Source: Gordionus sp. m RMFG-2023
Lineage: Eukaryota > Nematomorpha > Gordioida > Chordodea > Parachordodidae
Direction of reading: 5' to 3'
Assembly (NCBI RefSeq): GCF_954871325.1
Contig: NC_088777.1
Span: 43,501,366 to 43,565,365 of the forward strand
DNA: 64,000 nucleotides
The notes below the pieces were generated by a model, which saw nothing but the letters and a program-made list of their open reading frames with translations, did no database searches and was not told the origin of the DNA. This document shows, in pieces, positions 19,316-32,251 of this stretch. The number at the start of each line of letters is the position of its first letter. Positions within the stretch are counted from its first letter, which is position 1. The position numbers were made by a program, and so were the translations under genes.

Positions 19316-20655
19316 AGTGATGCAAAATCGCTCCACTCAAACCAGCTCAGTCTTGAGGCTGAGCTGGTAAAATCTGCTCAACCTTAGAGCTCAAGCCGAA
19401 AACGCGAGCCGAAAAAATCAGCTGAAGCATAGGGCTAGCCAAAATATCTGACCCAACCTAAGAGCTCGAGCTGAAAAAATTTGTTTATTATCGCTCAAAA
19501 TTGTAATAAATAACTTTACTTTTATATTAAATTTGACTTTGAAAAATAAAAATGGGCACAGTGTTGCTTTCATTTTAAATTTCTATAGATACCCGTTGAC
19601 ATCTTCAAATATTGACAATTTTAAGTTGAAAAGGATGAGATGAAATAAAATTACCATCCTCATATTACAGTTAAATGAGTGTCATTATTCAATAAAGGGG
19701 GTAAGCAAAGTAAGATTTTATAATTTAACACTAAGTTTTCTTTAACCTTAGTTTTAGCATACTACTCTAACATTATGTTATTATATTTATTTAAGCTGAG
19801 TTATTATTTATTTCTCAATATTATTTCAAATAAAATCAATATAGCCAATATTATCCTTCCATAATCTAGTTTTATTTTAATCGGGCATGGGCTTTTTATT
19901 TACGATAGATGAATATTATAATCATTTCTTATTTATAGGTTCTTATTTCTAGGTTATTATTTCTAGGTTTCTCACAATGCAAATTGAAAGTAAAATTAAC
20001 ATAGCCAATATAGCCCCTCCATAAATAAACTTTTATTTAATCGGGCATGGGCCTTTTGACCTCTCCTTTTACTTTCCCATGGGCGTTTAAGTAAGGGGCT
20101 TTGCCTCTTGCGCGCACAGTTAACTGCGGCCTGCCCAAAAAACATGGATGGTTTTCTCTTATTTAGTTAAATATTTCCCCTTTTTATCCCAGTTAGATGG
20201 GCTCTTATAAGAGAACCAAGCGTTGCTCTGTTATATATATATCTTTGATATATATATGACATCTTAGGGCTAGTGCGCTTAATATCACGTATCACGTAAA
20301 TTAATTTTCGGGACAAATAAAATTTCGTTTGGGATCGGGCCGAGATTTATTAAGTTGCAATTTTGAGCGATAATACACAGATTTCGAGTTCAAGGAGGAG
20401 CTGATTTTTTCGGCTCCCGCTCCAAGGTTTAGCTGACTTTCTTCGCATTCAAGATTGAGCTAACTTTTTTGGATCGCTCTATAAGTTTAAGCCGATTTTT
20501 TGGCTTGAGCTCCAAGATTAAACCGATGTTTTCGGTTTGCGCTCGAAGGCTGAGCCTTTTTTTGGCTCACACTCCCAAGCTAAATAGATTTTTTCGGCTA
20601 TAAACTCGACTAAGCTGTTTGGAGTTGGCTTGAGTGGAACGATTCTGCATGACTT
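19316..20655. mobile_element. 1.3-kb TIR element with GAGCC-rich arms
   Basis: GTGATGCAAAATCGCTCCAC on the left mirrors GTGGAACGATTCTGCATGAC on the right. The arms carry many GAGCTCAAGCCG / GGCTCGAGCT-like words over about 180 bp at each side. Two internal direct repeats around 19850-19900 and 20000-20060 share TTTTATTTAATCGGGCATGG-like sequence. TTTA abuts both ends, perhaps a 4-bp duplication. There is no transposase. The arm words resemble the foldback family at 54576. Confidence 0.6.
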
Positions 20656-20818
20656 TACTTTTCTATAAAGAAATAACTGCCCATGAAAATACGAATTTGA
20701 TTATATACTTTCACCTGAATTACTTTAACACTCCCCCCTCCCGCATTGGTTATGATGATATAAAGCATCACATGGATCAAATGTCGTGTTTCCAAGTAAA
20801 GCTAAGAATCATCTTAAG

Positions 20819-21037
20819 CAGTGTTGTTAAATGGCTCAATTTGAGCCGATAAAAAAGACTAAAATAATATTTTAGCCAGAAATAATGCCCACTGCTCGAG
20901 ACTCCTCTAATAGATTTCCAAACCTTTTGTGTCATCTATGAGCAAAATCTTCAAGCTTGCGTAATTATTTATGGATTAAATATGGAGTTGGCCGTTTTTC
21001 AAAATTGACTCAAATCGAGTCGTTTAAATAACACTAA
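20819..21037. mobile_element. hAT MITE (TAGTGTTGTTAAA family)
   Basis: CAGTGTTGTTAAATGGCTCA on the left and GAGTCGTTTAAATAACACTA on the right are inverted. Internal words (AATATTTTAGCCAGAAATAA, CTTCAAGCTTGCGTAATT) match the copies at 41423-41640 and 52436-52654. About 219 bp, non-coding. Confidence 0.75.
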
Positions 21038-21314
21038 TTTGAGACGGTAAAATATAATTTTTTAGCTTTTTTAACTATAAAAGTGGGATTCGACCTAAAT
21101 ATTTGCACAAATGAAAAATATATTATTTATTTGTGTTGCAGGAACCGAACCTCTTTTATAATTAGTTAATTTTTGTTTAAAATTTTTCTTTTTTGATGAT
21201 ATATATATTTTTTTAATAAGGGTGCGAATAATAAGTACGATGCTCAAATAATTTAAAAAAATTTTAAATGTAAAAAAATGTTGTTCCTTTATGGGAACAT
21301 CAGAAAATTAAAAT

Positions 21315-21590
21315 ATGCTAAATTGCAAGAAAAATGAATTAAATTTTGAAAATGTATATTATTTTCCCCCATCCAATGCAGCCTCTGAAACAATATATGG
21401 TCAAAACCCAATCAAAGATAAGAAACGACTACGCCATGAAAGAGTAAAAAAATTGATTTCAATCCGTTATAATCAACATTTATGTTATGAAATAATCTCA
21501 GAATCCAATAATAGGCACAAACAATGAAGAGATACATGTATCCTCTAGTGAATGTATTTCTGATTCTGGGGATGATTTTTTAAACCATTT
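21315..21590 (+). pseudogene. hAT transposase C-terminal fragment
   Basis: A plus-strand open frame reads PPSNAASETIYGQNP, KKRLRHERVKKLISIRYNQH and then an acidic tail. This aligns with the end of hAT transposases (SSAxSERxFSxxxxIHTKKRNRL-xxxRVxKLVYIHYN). Arg of the SER motif is replaced by Thr. No upstream transposase domains or terminal repeats were found, so it is an orphan fragment. Confidence 0.6.
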
Positions 21591-22036
21591 TTTTTTATCT
21601 TACTATTTTAATAATATAAATTCATTTTTATTTGGCCGTGTTATATATATATTATTTTGACTGTTTAACTTCTTATTTTTTAAAATCATTTTTCGCGAAT
21701 TTTGGGAATTTTCCAAAAACTCAAATTCCCTAGAATTTTATAATATTTAAAATATATAAAGTTACATATTTTTACACATAAATTACATTAAAAGTTTATT
21801 AAAAAGTAAGTGGGGAATGGTTAAAAAGGGTACTCTTCTCGGTTAAATTTAATTTGAACATTTATAATTAAGGCTCATAAATCAAAATGTTTTACGTCTA
21901 TTTCGAGTTATGGTTTAATTAAATTTTTATTTAAATAAAAGAATAAGATTTAATTTATGAAAATTGGTGAGAAAAGAACATTTTTGGGGGTTTTCCCTTA
22001 TTTAATCCGAGCCCTACCTATATGGTATGACTTAAG

Positions 22037-22225
<189 letters not shown>

Positions 22226-22642
22226 CAAGGAACTGACACAACTGTAAAAAATATTTTACTTCGAATACTAAATATTATATATTAAGCTAACTAGTAATAA
22301 ACTCGCCATGAATTCATTCTAAATACATTACATTGAATTTGAAACACATTTATTATTAATGTTGGTCATATATCAACGAGGTGTACGTATGCTAAATACG
22401 CTATTATACACAATTTATAATCATACATAGATAAAATAAGTTAGACTAGATTCTATGTAAGCTTCAATTAAATATTGATGAAGGTATTAATTTTATTTTT
22501 TTTTTGAATAAATTACGTAGGCAAACAACAAAAGTATCAAATAAAACAAATTATCCCTTAAATATTTTCCACGCCCATTTGCGATTAAAAAATAAATGTT
22601 GACTTTATATTATTATATACATTTTTTAAAAATATATTAATT

Positions 22643-25600
22643 TTATATTGGCGGAATCGAAAAGGTGTATGAGGTATTTTGAGTCGCGTCATTATTTAGA
22701 TTTCCATAAGGAATACTATTTTGGTTCATATTAAATTCGTCGTATTGATTAGAAGGGTATTTGTTGGTGGGATACGAATTCCGAAAATTATTTTTTAAAT
22801 TAAAAATGGAGAAGGGCGTCTGACCATCTGATTGCGAAATTGTTTCCGACAAAAATTGAGGTTCCTTAACCGTGCTATCAGGTAATTGCGAGCTATTATT
22901 GTCCTCAAAATTGAATTTTTTGTTCGACGGATTATCGTGTGTTAATAAACTGTTGTTTTGGTGATGATACAATTCATCATGATTTATACCCATATTGTGG
23001 GGATTGCGATTTAACCATCTACCTTCTTCTATCAAGATCAAATCCTCTATATTATATAATATAAAACAGCTTTATAAAAAGATGCTGATTTCTGTTTTAT
23101 CAATATTTTTTAAAAAGTGGTTCAGGTTAGAGGTTTACAATGGGCAATTTTAACCAGAACTCTCACCCGCCCATTGTTTTAAAAATATTTTTAAAAATCT
23201 TTTCGGGCTAGAAATTTGTCTATTGCGGACCTCTAGTTCTGCCCCTTCTCTCCCAATGTAATAAAAGGGAAGTGGTTATGGCTCTGATTTCCAGTTCCAA
23301 CTCTGATGAGCAATAAAAATTAAAAAGAATTAGTGGAAGACAAAATAAACATTCGAAAATGAATTATACCCAACATATGTATTTGTCTTTCGGTTTCTTG
23401 GGTGTTAAAATGGAATCCAATTTTATTTTCCCAAAAATTTAGACAAGGTGTTTCAGCCCCTGAAAAATATTTTTCAAGCCGTCCGCTAACCCTCCTAATT
23501 GTTTGAATTTTTTGGGCTAAAAAACACCGCTTATTTTAGACCTCTAGTTCTGTCACCAAAATTTAAAAAAGTGAAGTGGTTCAGGCTTTGCTTCCCGATT
23601 AAATAAACTCTCTAAAATAAATTAAACATTTTGAATGAATAAACAAACACTTTTGAACCACTTCCAGTTTCCTGGGCAATTTAAAATGGAGTCTAATTTT
23701 ATGTTCCTAAAAATCTGGTATTCTAGTTTTAAATGGATATATTTTTTAAAAAAATAATAAAATTAAAAAGCATCTAACCTGAGCATCTCATAGCTCTCAG
23801 AATACCGGTCAAATCTTTTTTCCGCCATTTAAAGATCTCGTCGTTCATTTTGTTAATTTTCTTTTTATTCAACGCCCATAAACAGCCCTTTTTGCTGGTG
23901 TTGTGCTTGATCTCAATTTTTTCGAAACTTTTATTCAAAGAAAGATTATGACGAACCGAGTTCTAATATATAGAAGAAGAAGAATGAAAAAAAAAATTAT
24001 AAATATTATTATCAGAGATCCTTAACCCCGCATTCACAGTTAGCGCGAACAGCGAAGTACACAGAAAATACATCACATTTTCTATCCTTCGCCGCGAGAT
24101 CGCGTTTACTGTAAATGCAGAATAAGAGGTAGAAATTTTAGACCTGTTTTTTTAAAAAAAATTACTATTTTCAACCCACCATGAATATTTTTTTTAATAT
24201 ATTAGCCCAACTTTTAGTTTTCCTGGGCTGGTCTGGATAATCTTTTTTTAGATAAAAAGTATTTTATGGCCCGGTGTAATGTTGCAAAAGTATAATATAT
24301 TTTTTTTAAAAAAAAAAACTTATACGAAACAAATAATAAATTATTCGTATTCCTTTCTTTTTAAGTGAATTGAATAATTCTTTATTTTGTATCGGTTTGG
24401 AATTCGATACCGCTACTATCGGTGTATCTCTTGAACATTTATCAATTTTTACGTTCTATTTTGTACCCATACCATACGCTTTTTTGAAAAAGAAATGACT
24501 GAAACCTATAAAAACATTCTTTTGTTGATAGGGCACTTTTGCCACGCTACACCGGCTCGGATTTTTAAAAATAATTTTTTTTTGCTGTACTTTCTAAAAT
24601 TTAGATAGAAAATAGGAACAATAAATAAATATTTTTTTCAGAATTTTCCATCTCAATTAACTGATTTAATTTGTTTATTTTATTCTAAAAAGTGGACCCG
24701 CCCTGAATAAAATGTTTTCAAGTCTGCACCTGTTTTATATATATTTGCATCTTTAAACTAAAATAATTTCATTTTACTACCCGCTCCGGTCAAGATCGAG
24801 TTCAGGGTTGGGCCTGCTGGTCCTCTAATTATCCCCAATATATTTAAATATTAAAGAAATAAAAAATATGTATACTTTCCATCCATCTGGAGCAGTTTTG
24901 AAATAAGGGAAATTTTCGCTATAATATATCAAAAATAAAATAAAACGTAATTGATATGATATATTTACATAACAATTTATTTCACCTTACAGGTTTTTAA
25001 TCTTTAAAAAGTAAGGTTATAAGGTCCAACTCAAGAAAATTGCCGTTACAACAGCTGATTTATTTAAATTTCTATGTCTATTTATAATCATATGACCTGT
25101 CAAATTTGGCAGATTATTAATAAAAAAAGGTTTAATTTTATTAACCAATCCAAACCCTAACCCATATCTCTCAAGCCTTAAAATAACCTTAACCTTGAAT
25201 TCACAGTTCCCGGCGAAGAATACAAAAATATACTAAGCTACGAATAAATATAATTTTATTAAGGTAGTATTTAGTTTCAATTACCACATAAATTCATATA
25301 TCTCGTTTACTGGAAGACACCCCGTTTTGCTATTTTTGAGAGCCAAGGCGATAAGACAACTATATGAGTACGGTGGCTTTGGGAAAAGAATATCCGCCTT
25401 TTTGTAAATAAAATTTCTGTGAATTTGTTTCATATCTTTGAACAAGTCAGATTTCACGGGGAACATGGGCTTAGAACCAACTTTTAAATTATTACTCAGG
25501 TTATACGACTTCGTTTTATTACTATTATTATTTGAGTTATCCTGAGAAGGGCACTTTAATTGAGGGGAGAAAGACGCGATTTGCATTATCGGCAGGGTTA

Positions 25601-26207
25601 TTTGGAAATTATCCGAATAATTTAAAAGATTATAATGTTTGCAGGGGACACTATATTTTACGTTGCCATTACCATTCATTGGTTCCATTTTGACTATATT
25701 GGGAATGTCCGCAAAGAAATTTTTGTTCTCGTCTTGCATTTCTGGCATAATACTGTATAACGAATCCGGGTAAAGTTTATACGAAATTTTATTTTCTAGG
25801 TCATTCGAAATGGGCTTAAAATTTGACATGTCAATAGAATTCACCCAATTATAAAAATTGCTATTAGTTTTATAAGGCGTTTGCTCGGAGCAATTGATGT
25901 CCAACTTAAAATTACCGATTGTTTCGCAGTTTGGCTCTACGCGATAATTTTTTGTAGGAGACATTTGCGGGGACGGCTTTTTCGAAGAAGAATAACCGGT
26001 AACGTATATAACCTCGTCATTCCATGGCGTTACTCCTCTATCATCATATGATTCGGTTGTAGATTCATGCCTAATAATGTTAGAAATATCTTCAATAGAG
26101 GTCTCATTATTAGAAATATTGTAAATAAGGTCATTCGTGATATTATTATCTACGGAATTATAATAATACAAATTATTGCCACTATCGGGTATTGCAAATT
26201 TATCCAT
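22643..26207 (-). CDS. FoxN1/4-type forkhead transcription factor, four exons
   Basis: Joined minus-strand exons 26207-25285, 24918-24876, 23962-23779 and 23046-22643 give 517 residues, with phases 2, 0 and 1 kept at GT-AG junctions. The forkhead domain starts at residue 277: [20 protein letters not shown], then [37 protein letters not shown] and [28 protein letters not shown] and GCLWALN are FoxN1/FoxN4 (Drosophila jumu) hallmarks. The helix-3 motif [10 protein letters not shown] that reads DNA is intact. After the domain, [13 protein letters not shown] follows the family too. The N-terminal 276 residues and C-terminal 130 are Asn/Ser-rich and disordered-looking. The wing segment [10 protein letters not shown] differs from the usual ALNPAKIDKM. 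It should act as a nuclear sequence-specific regulator. Introns contain MITE remnants. Confidence 0.92.
23127..23236. mobile_element. 110-bp MITE in FoxN intron 3
   Basis: TAGAGGTTTACAATGGGC on the left and GTCTATTGCGGACCTCTA on the right form short inverted repeats of the AGAGGTCTRCA class. A related right end (TTATTTTAGACCTCTAG) recurs near 23530-23548. The flanks 23236-23440 and 23548-23740 share segments such as GAAGTGGTT and CCTGGG-AAAATGGA-TCTAATTTTAT, suggesting a diverged duplication of roughly 300 bp in this intron. Confidence 0.55.
24130..24835. repeat. GC-worded MITE remnants in FoxN intron 2
   Basis: TTTTAGACCTGTTTTTTT, CCTGGGCTGGTCTGG, TGGACCCGCCCTG and GTTGGGCCTGCTGGTCCTCT mark one or two degraded copies of the MITE class. 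No exon was seen between FoxN exons 2 and 3 apart from these. Boundaries are approximate. Confidence 0.4.
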
Positions 26208-27035
26208 AGAAAAAAGAAAAAAAAATTCAAAAAGGCAAAATCAAATATTTAAAAAAAAAATTCATAAAAAAACTCTTTATATATATATATATTGTAGTGC
26301 GCAATTAAAATCCCCTGGAATTTCAAAATTTATAAATATATACATTATTATATATATATATATGCATATAATATGATTATATACAAATATTAAAAAATAA
26401 AAAATAAAAAAAAATTAACGGTCATTTTTCATGCCACCTTCGAAAAATAAAAAATATCAAAAAAATATCCGTTAAAGAATATATTATGTAATCCATTTTT
26501 ATATATTTATTATATTAATATAATATAATATATAAAATTATAAATATAGTAATATATATATTTAATTTAATTTTTTAAAGGGCACACAGACAAATTCCTT
26601 GCAGGTGGACTTAACGCGCTTCTCTTTTTATTATTTTTATTCATTCTATTTTTTTTTTCGGTATTAAATAAACGCTAAAAATTTGAAATTTTACTATTGT
26701 GTTCGGGGTTTAATAAATAAAATAAAATTGAAATAATTATTTTTTTTATGTCAAATGACACGAGTCGAAAAATAATAAAGTTTAAAAATGAAAAATGTCA
26801 TTCATAATTTTTTGAAAATTTTAATGCATAATTTATGTTCTCATTTTTTTCCCCCAGTTTCATTTATCTTTATTTAACGGTTAATTAATCTGAATATTTT
26901 TTTAAAAAAAATGAATACATGATTTAACAAGATTACGATTTTAATAAGATTTGTTTTATTGGGTGGCCTTTTTATTCAAAAATATACAGAAGTATATTAT
27001 ATGATATGGCCCATTTGAAAGAAAAAAAAATCACT
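26208..27035. other. region upstream of FoxN, AT-rich
   Basis: Low-complexity A/T and TA-dinucleotide runs (26280-26570) lie upstream of the FoxN ATG. The promoter and 5' UTR should be here, but no core element can be told from the background. The open frames at 26067-26376 on the plus strand are shadows. Confidence 0.35.
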
Positions 27036-27039
27036 TTCC

Positions 27040-27358
27040 AACTAGAGTGAAATTTTTTTTGGCCCAGCCTGACTTTATTTTGAATCATTTTGTGGTGACC
27101 CAGCCCGGAATTTTTTAAAATTTTGTAATTTCTGAATAATTTTGGTTGTATTTCGTAAATTAAAAATATGGGAAGGTATCAATGAATATTAAACGTTTCA
27201 TTATATAATTCTTAAACCCGATTAATTGTTATAATTTAAATTTATTAAAAAAAATCGGGCTATATATTTTATTAAAAATTTATTTTTAAGCTTTTAAGTA
27301 GGCCCGGATTTTTTACAATCATACTATTTGTCAATTCTATCCGAGCCTACAGGTCTCT
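27040..27358. mobile_element. GC-worded MITE
   Basis: TTTGGCCCAGCCTGACTT, GACCCAGCCCGG, AGTAGGCCCGGATTTTTT and CCGAGCCTACAGGTCTCTGA show the same CTACAGGTCTCTGA-type right end and GC words as the other copies. A second, poorer cluster (AAACCGGGGGCCGAACCCTGG, CGGATCGAGCCCC) lies at 27548-27610. Confidence 0.5.
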
Positions 27359-27619
27359 GATTTATAATTCAATATTTAAATTTTATGACAATGTTTGAAT
27401 TTTCAAAATCTAATTTTTTCAAAATTGGGATAATCTAAACCGTAGAGCAGTTAGTTCACCCTTAAATTATGCTAAGTTAAAACAAAAAGTATAAAAGGTT
27501 CTAATTTATATTTGAATATTGTGTCATAGGAAATTTTTTTTCTTAATGTAAACCCAAACCGGGGGCCGAACCCTGGCTCATATAGAACTTCCAAACGGAT
27601 CGAGCCCCTTTATTGTTTT

Positions 27620-28330
27620 TTTAGTCTAAATCTTATCTTGTGTAAAATTTTAGTGGGGTGCATAAGCTTGACTAAATTCATGGTTCGCGCAAATATTTAG
27701 GGGTCTGGTTAAAACTTAATAAATGCTTTAATTTTGCTAACTAAATAAATAATTTAAGGCCGCCCTGAATTTTTAAAATCAAATCAAATTTTAGACGCCT
27801 TCGGGCTGCGGTTATTCTGTATGAACTTAATAATTTATATTAGTTTTTTTATATAAATTATAAATGACTCAAAGGTTAACGGTAAAATTAATTGTCTACA
27901 ATTCATAAGATAGGTATTCTAATTCTAAGCATGCTGGAATACATTTCAGGTGAAATCAGATTTTATATTTTAAAAAGGGTGCTCAAAAAATGACTTAAAG
28001 TTGAAAAAAATTTAACACATTGCCAGAAATAAACTTTGTAAACTTTTAAAATTTGATATATAAATTATATTTAAAAATAAAGGTGAATATAAATTAAAAA
28101 GCACAAAAATATTATTAGAATTATTATATGTATATAAGATTACAAAATATTTATGAAAAAAATATGTATTAAAAATGGGGAAAAATATAATTAATAAGCA
28201 TATTATAAATATTTAATCTGAAATTCAACCTTATTTGAGATTTAGCACATTTTTTAATGATTTTATTAGTGCTTACTGTCAACTCCCAATGTATATCAAG
28301 AAGTGCTAATCCATTAAATCTATATTTTAG
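27620..28330. other. AT-rich stretch without recognised gene
   Basis: I see no coding signal or terminal repeats. Confidence 0.4.
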
Positions 28331-28548
28331 AGGTAGTTCTGTAGTGTTGTTAAAGGGCTCAATTTGAGCTAATTTTTAAATACAGCTAATTTAAAATTTT
28401 ATAAAGAAAAATATTAAGCAAGCCTGAAGAATTTGCTCATAGGTGGCAGAGTTGGACATCTAATAGCGATATCTCGTGGCTTAATCAGTATTTTTATGGT
28501 GAAAATATTGAGTTAGCAGGTTTAAAATCGACTCAAATATAAAGCCAT
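28331..28548. mobile_element. degraded hAT MITE (TAGTGTTGTTAAA family)
   Basis: GTAGTGTTGTTAAAGGGCTC begins the copy. Internal words (AAGCAAGCCTGAAGAATTTG, AGGTGGCAGAGTTGGACATC) match the better copies at 52436 and 54005. The right end (AAATCGACTCAAATATAAAG) is diverged. Confidence 0.6.
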
Positions 28549-28599
28549 TCAGGTATGCTTTTATTCTTAGAAATAGCATTTTTTGTAAAATTATCAACC

Positions 28600-28900
28600 A
28601 TATTATCCTTTTATACCATAGTTTCCTTTAAGCCACTAATGCATCATAGAATTAACATCCCCACAATAAAAGTCTGCCAAATATTTAATTTTTTCTTTAT
28701 CAAGATTTGAAATAGATTCAGAAGGATTCTGCAGTTATAATATTTGCAGATTTGCAAGTGTTGTCTGATTAATCAAGAAATTTTTATTCATTTGAGTTAT
28801 AAAAGTATCTAAGAGGAGGAAAGAGATTTATCTTAGAGTATTCTCTATATTAATATTGGAACGATGGGCTTGCCTCGTGAGAGTAAATATAAACAAATAT
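28600..28900 (-). pseudogene. ZMYM1-like hAT transposase remnant
   Basis: The minus strand around 28660-28735 reads SISNLDKEKIKYLADFYCGD, resembling the LAxFYPxDF segment that precedes the C-terminal domain in ZMYM1-like hAT transposases. Neighbouring frames (28745-28870) hold possible downstream pieces. There is no terminal repeat. This is a family guess from one motif. Confidence 0.4.
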
Positions 28901-29406
28901 TAAATTCAGAAAGAACGACTTATATTTTATGAAATTTTGATTTCTTTAAGTTCCAATATAATGCTTTAATCTATTCTCATAGTCTTAATAAAATGGATGT
29001 TATTTTTTTTAAATATTTTACTTTAGTTATATAGTGAAAAAATTTAAAATGATTTGGTAGGAAATTTTAAAATGATAGTTAAATATAACGCCAAGGAAAT
29101 TTTAAAATAGACAATTCATAATAAATTAGTAGCTTATTTATTTCTGCTGTGAATGTGATAAATAAATATAAATTGGAATATATATGCTTTTAGAAGTAGG
29201 AATCAGCAAAATTTTTGAAAAATATTTGCATCTAGTGGCTTCACACATTAACTTAACCAAAAAATTTATTAGGTCATAACTAGATTGTAGAAAAATATGA
29301 ATTCGTTAAAACGATCAAAATTTTTTTATCCACTTAATCAACTTCTACAAGTATTCATCTAATTTATTATTGAGTTCTGATGTAATCAGTGTGTCATAAC
29401 AAGTGT

Positions 29407-29792
29407 ATGCATTAGTGATCTGCATCGGGCTTAATTTTTTAAGCCCGGCCCGGCCCAAAATTTTTTTAAAAAGTTTTGCCGGCCCGAAATTTACTTTAAA
29501 AAAATTTATCGCCCGGCCAGGCCCGAATTTATTTAAATATAGAAATTAATTTTTATTATTACTTAAAATAAAAGACATATGTTATATAGCGTTTAGTTTC
29601 AATAAATTAAATCAAAAATTTTTATTTTACATAAAAAATTCAATATAAAATTGATAAATTTAGATATATGTAATAAAATTTATATGGTCCGACCCGACAC
29701 GGCCCGAATTTTTTTTTAAAATATTAGGCCCGGCCCGAACCTGATTATTTTAAATAGAATTAGGCCCGAGCCCGGCCCGTGCAGATCTCTAG
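29407..29792. mobile_element. GC-rich hAT-like MITE (TAGTGATCTGCA ends)
   Basis: TAGTGATCTGCATCGGGC and the inverse of GGCCCGTGCAGATCTCTA are clear inverted ends. GCCCGGCCCGGCCC, GCCCGGCCAGGCCCG and CCGAGCCCGGCCCG words flank an AT-rich middle. The last bases ATCTCTAG were later duplicated by the hAT element 29793-32243. ATGCAT lies on both outer flanks. Confidence 0.8.
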
Positions 29793-32243
29793 CAGAGTTG
29801 GGCAGTACCGCGAATACTTGTATCTAAGATACAAGATCCTTTTGTATCTTTTACTCAGTATCTTATTGACATTTTTAATAAGATACTAGTATCTGTATCT
29901 AAGATCCTTTATTTTGAAAAGAATCTTGTATTTTTTTCATTTTCTTTAAAAAGATACAGATACAGATTCTTTTTAATATTCATGTTTAAAACATTTACAT
30001 ATCACACAATCTAACTTTATTTTCTTCGTGAAATCTTGTATTATTTTCTTTATTTTTTCCTGCTATATTTTAAATATATTGATAACCAAAATTAGTTGGA
30101 AATTTTACAGATCACAAAGATAGATAGATTAAAAATAACAACACCAAAACTAAATAAGTAAAGGTTATATTTTATATGTAATATTTTTTAATTTGTTAAA
30201 TGTTTAACAATCATAGTAGTGAAGATGAAATTATGGAGATAGGTTCTCCTGAATCAAATCCGAATCTTAAAATTCTAGATGGAAAATTTTATAAAGTAAT
30301 TCATGTTAAAAAGGACAAGGTACAAGCCGTATGTCAAAATTGCACAAGTAAAAAAGTTATTAAAGGTTGAACAAACTGCTCAACAAACTTTGTTAAACAT
30401 ATTAAAGTATATTATACATTTTTATTTTATTATTAACATAATAATACCTATACTTAAGTCCCTCTTAGATAATTGTTATTAAAAATTTTTATAGAAGATG
30501 GTTGATTATCAAATTAAAATCATTTTGGATATATAATTTTTAGAGGTGTACCGATACCACTTTTTGGAGGTTGATCCGATCCGATATTCAATTGATATCG
30601 GCCGTACCGATCCGATATCATATCTAATTTTGTATTCTGTAAAGATACCAATGGTTTTAATTTTTAATATACTTTTTATTAGTATAAAATCTATAATTTA
30701 ACTATACCATAACTTATGTCATTTAAATATATTATTATGATCAATTATAGTTTATATTCAATTCAATTGCAATTCTAAAAGTATATAAAATAATTGTTAA
30801 ATCACTTTTATTTAACAAGTAATAACATTAATCTATATACATATAAATTAAACAATTATATTATGAAATTTTAAATAAATATTTAAAATAATATTTAACA
30901 TTAATATAGCGAAGATTTTTTTTTAGTAATACCAATATTTCCAATTTATCGTCAGCTTGCGGCGATAGTAACTGTCAATATCACCAGCTTCACTAAAAAC
31001 AGATTCTGAAAAGATTATGGCACACTTTTATAAACAGAATGCGCAAAAAAATAACAATATGATAGAATGTTTATTAATTAAATATTATTATTAAAAAAAT
31101 ATACATAAAAATGGATTTCGATTTTATTTATAAAAATAAATGACTTAAGATATAACTATTTTTTTAAATTTTATTTTTGTTGAAGAAGCCATTTTTATAA
31201 CGGATCAAATTTTATAATATTGACCGATAATTGATATTTTAAAATGGGTGAAACATCGGTTCGATAAAAAATATCAGCACATCCCTAATATATTTTATAT
31301 TTAATTATTTTAGCAAGTTCTTATTAGAGGAAATATTTAAGCTACAATTGTTATATAATATTAGATAATTTTAAAAGGCTCTTAATAAAATAATTATAAT
31401 AAGGTAGAATTTAACTTTATTAGTTACTTTTATTTATGATATAAGTAAAATTATATTACAGTATTTATCTACAAAATTTAATCAATTTAAAATGCATTAA
31501 AGAAAATTGTTATATATTTAATAATTAAATAATATAATGTTGTACATTATTTTCATATTTTTTATATATAATTAATGATTTTGCAAGAAATATATTAAAA
31601 AAATTTGAAAAGAGATTTAAATGATATATATATATATATATGATATTACAAATGCAAGAATTAATAAGTCATACTAAAAAATAAAACTAATTTAAAAAAT
31701 ACATAAATATCACAAACAAGTAATGATAAATACTTATTAAAGATAATGAATAAAAAATAATTAGTATTATTTTTTTTTAGAGATGCCATTTAACCATAAA
31801 CTCCGAATATAAGCTATATTTAAAACAACACAAAAAATAACCTGCAAATTCTAATAAATCATTTGATTTAATTTTTTTTCTTATTTACACATTTTCAAGC
31901 TATTAATGGACAAAAATTAATATTAAAATCCCTGGTTATTATAATTAATTCATCAATAAATATTTTATTAATTATTGCAAATATTCATTATTATATGTGT
32001 AATACTATGTTATTCACATATAAATAATAAAAATTGTATTTTATAAACTATTCTAATTTAATTGGTAATGATAATTTAAAAGTATCTTGTATTTAAGATA
32101 CTCGAATTTAGTAAAAGATACAAGTATCTTTTATCTTTTTGATATTTTGAACAAGATACTAGTATCTGTATCTAAGATTCATTTTTTTATAAAGAATCTG
32201 TATCTGTTATAGATTCTTTTTCCGGAGGACCTGCCCAACTCTG
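29793..32243 (+). mobile_element. 2.45-kb hAT transposon (CAGAGTTGGGCAG family)
   Basis: CAGAGTTGGGCAGTACC and GGACCTGCCCAACTCTG are the ends. The flanking 8-bp duplication is ATCTCTAG/ATCTCTAA (29785-29792, 32244-32251). Repeated AAGATACAAGTATCT-like palindromes fill about 150 bp inside each end. A plus-strand exon-like frame starting at ATG 30201 reads MFNNHSSEDEIMEIGSP, then KDKVQAVCQNCTSKKVI and NFVKHIK. This is a BED-type zinc finger (C-x2-C ... H), the DNA-binding domain found at the N-terminus of many hAT transposases, with one in-frame stop before the His part. No catalytic core was found. Another hAT element (30541-31287) sits inside. Confidence 0.85.
30541..31287. mobile_element. 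nested hAT element (TAGAGGTGTACCGATA family)
   Basis: TAGAGGTGTACCGATACC on the left and TATCAGCACATCCCTA on the right form imperfect inverted ends. GATCCGATATC / GATATCGG words repeat near both ends. Flanks ATAATTTT and ATATATTT match at 6 of 8. Around 30950-31010 the sequence looks like a vestige of the C-terminal region on the minus strand, too short to name firmly. About 747 bp. Confidence 0.65.
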
Positions 32244-32251
32244 ATCTCTAA

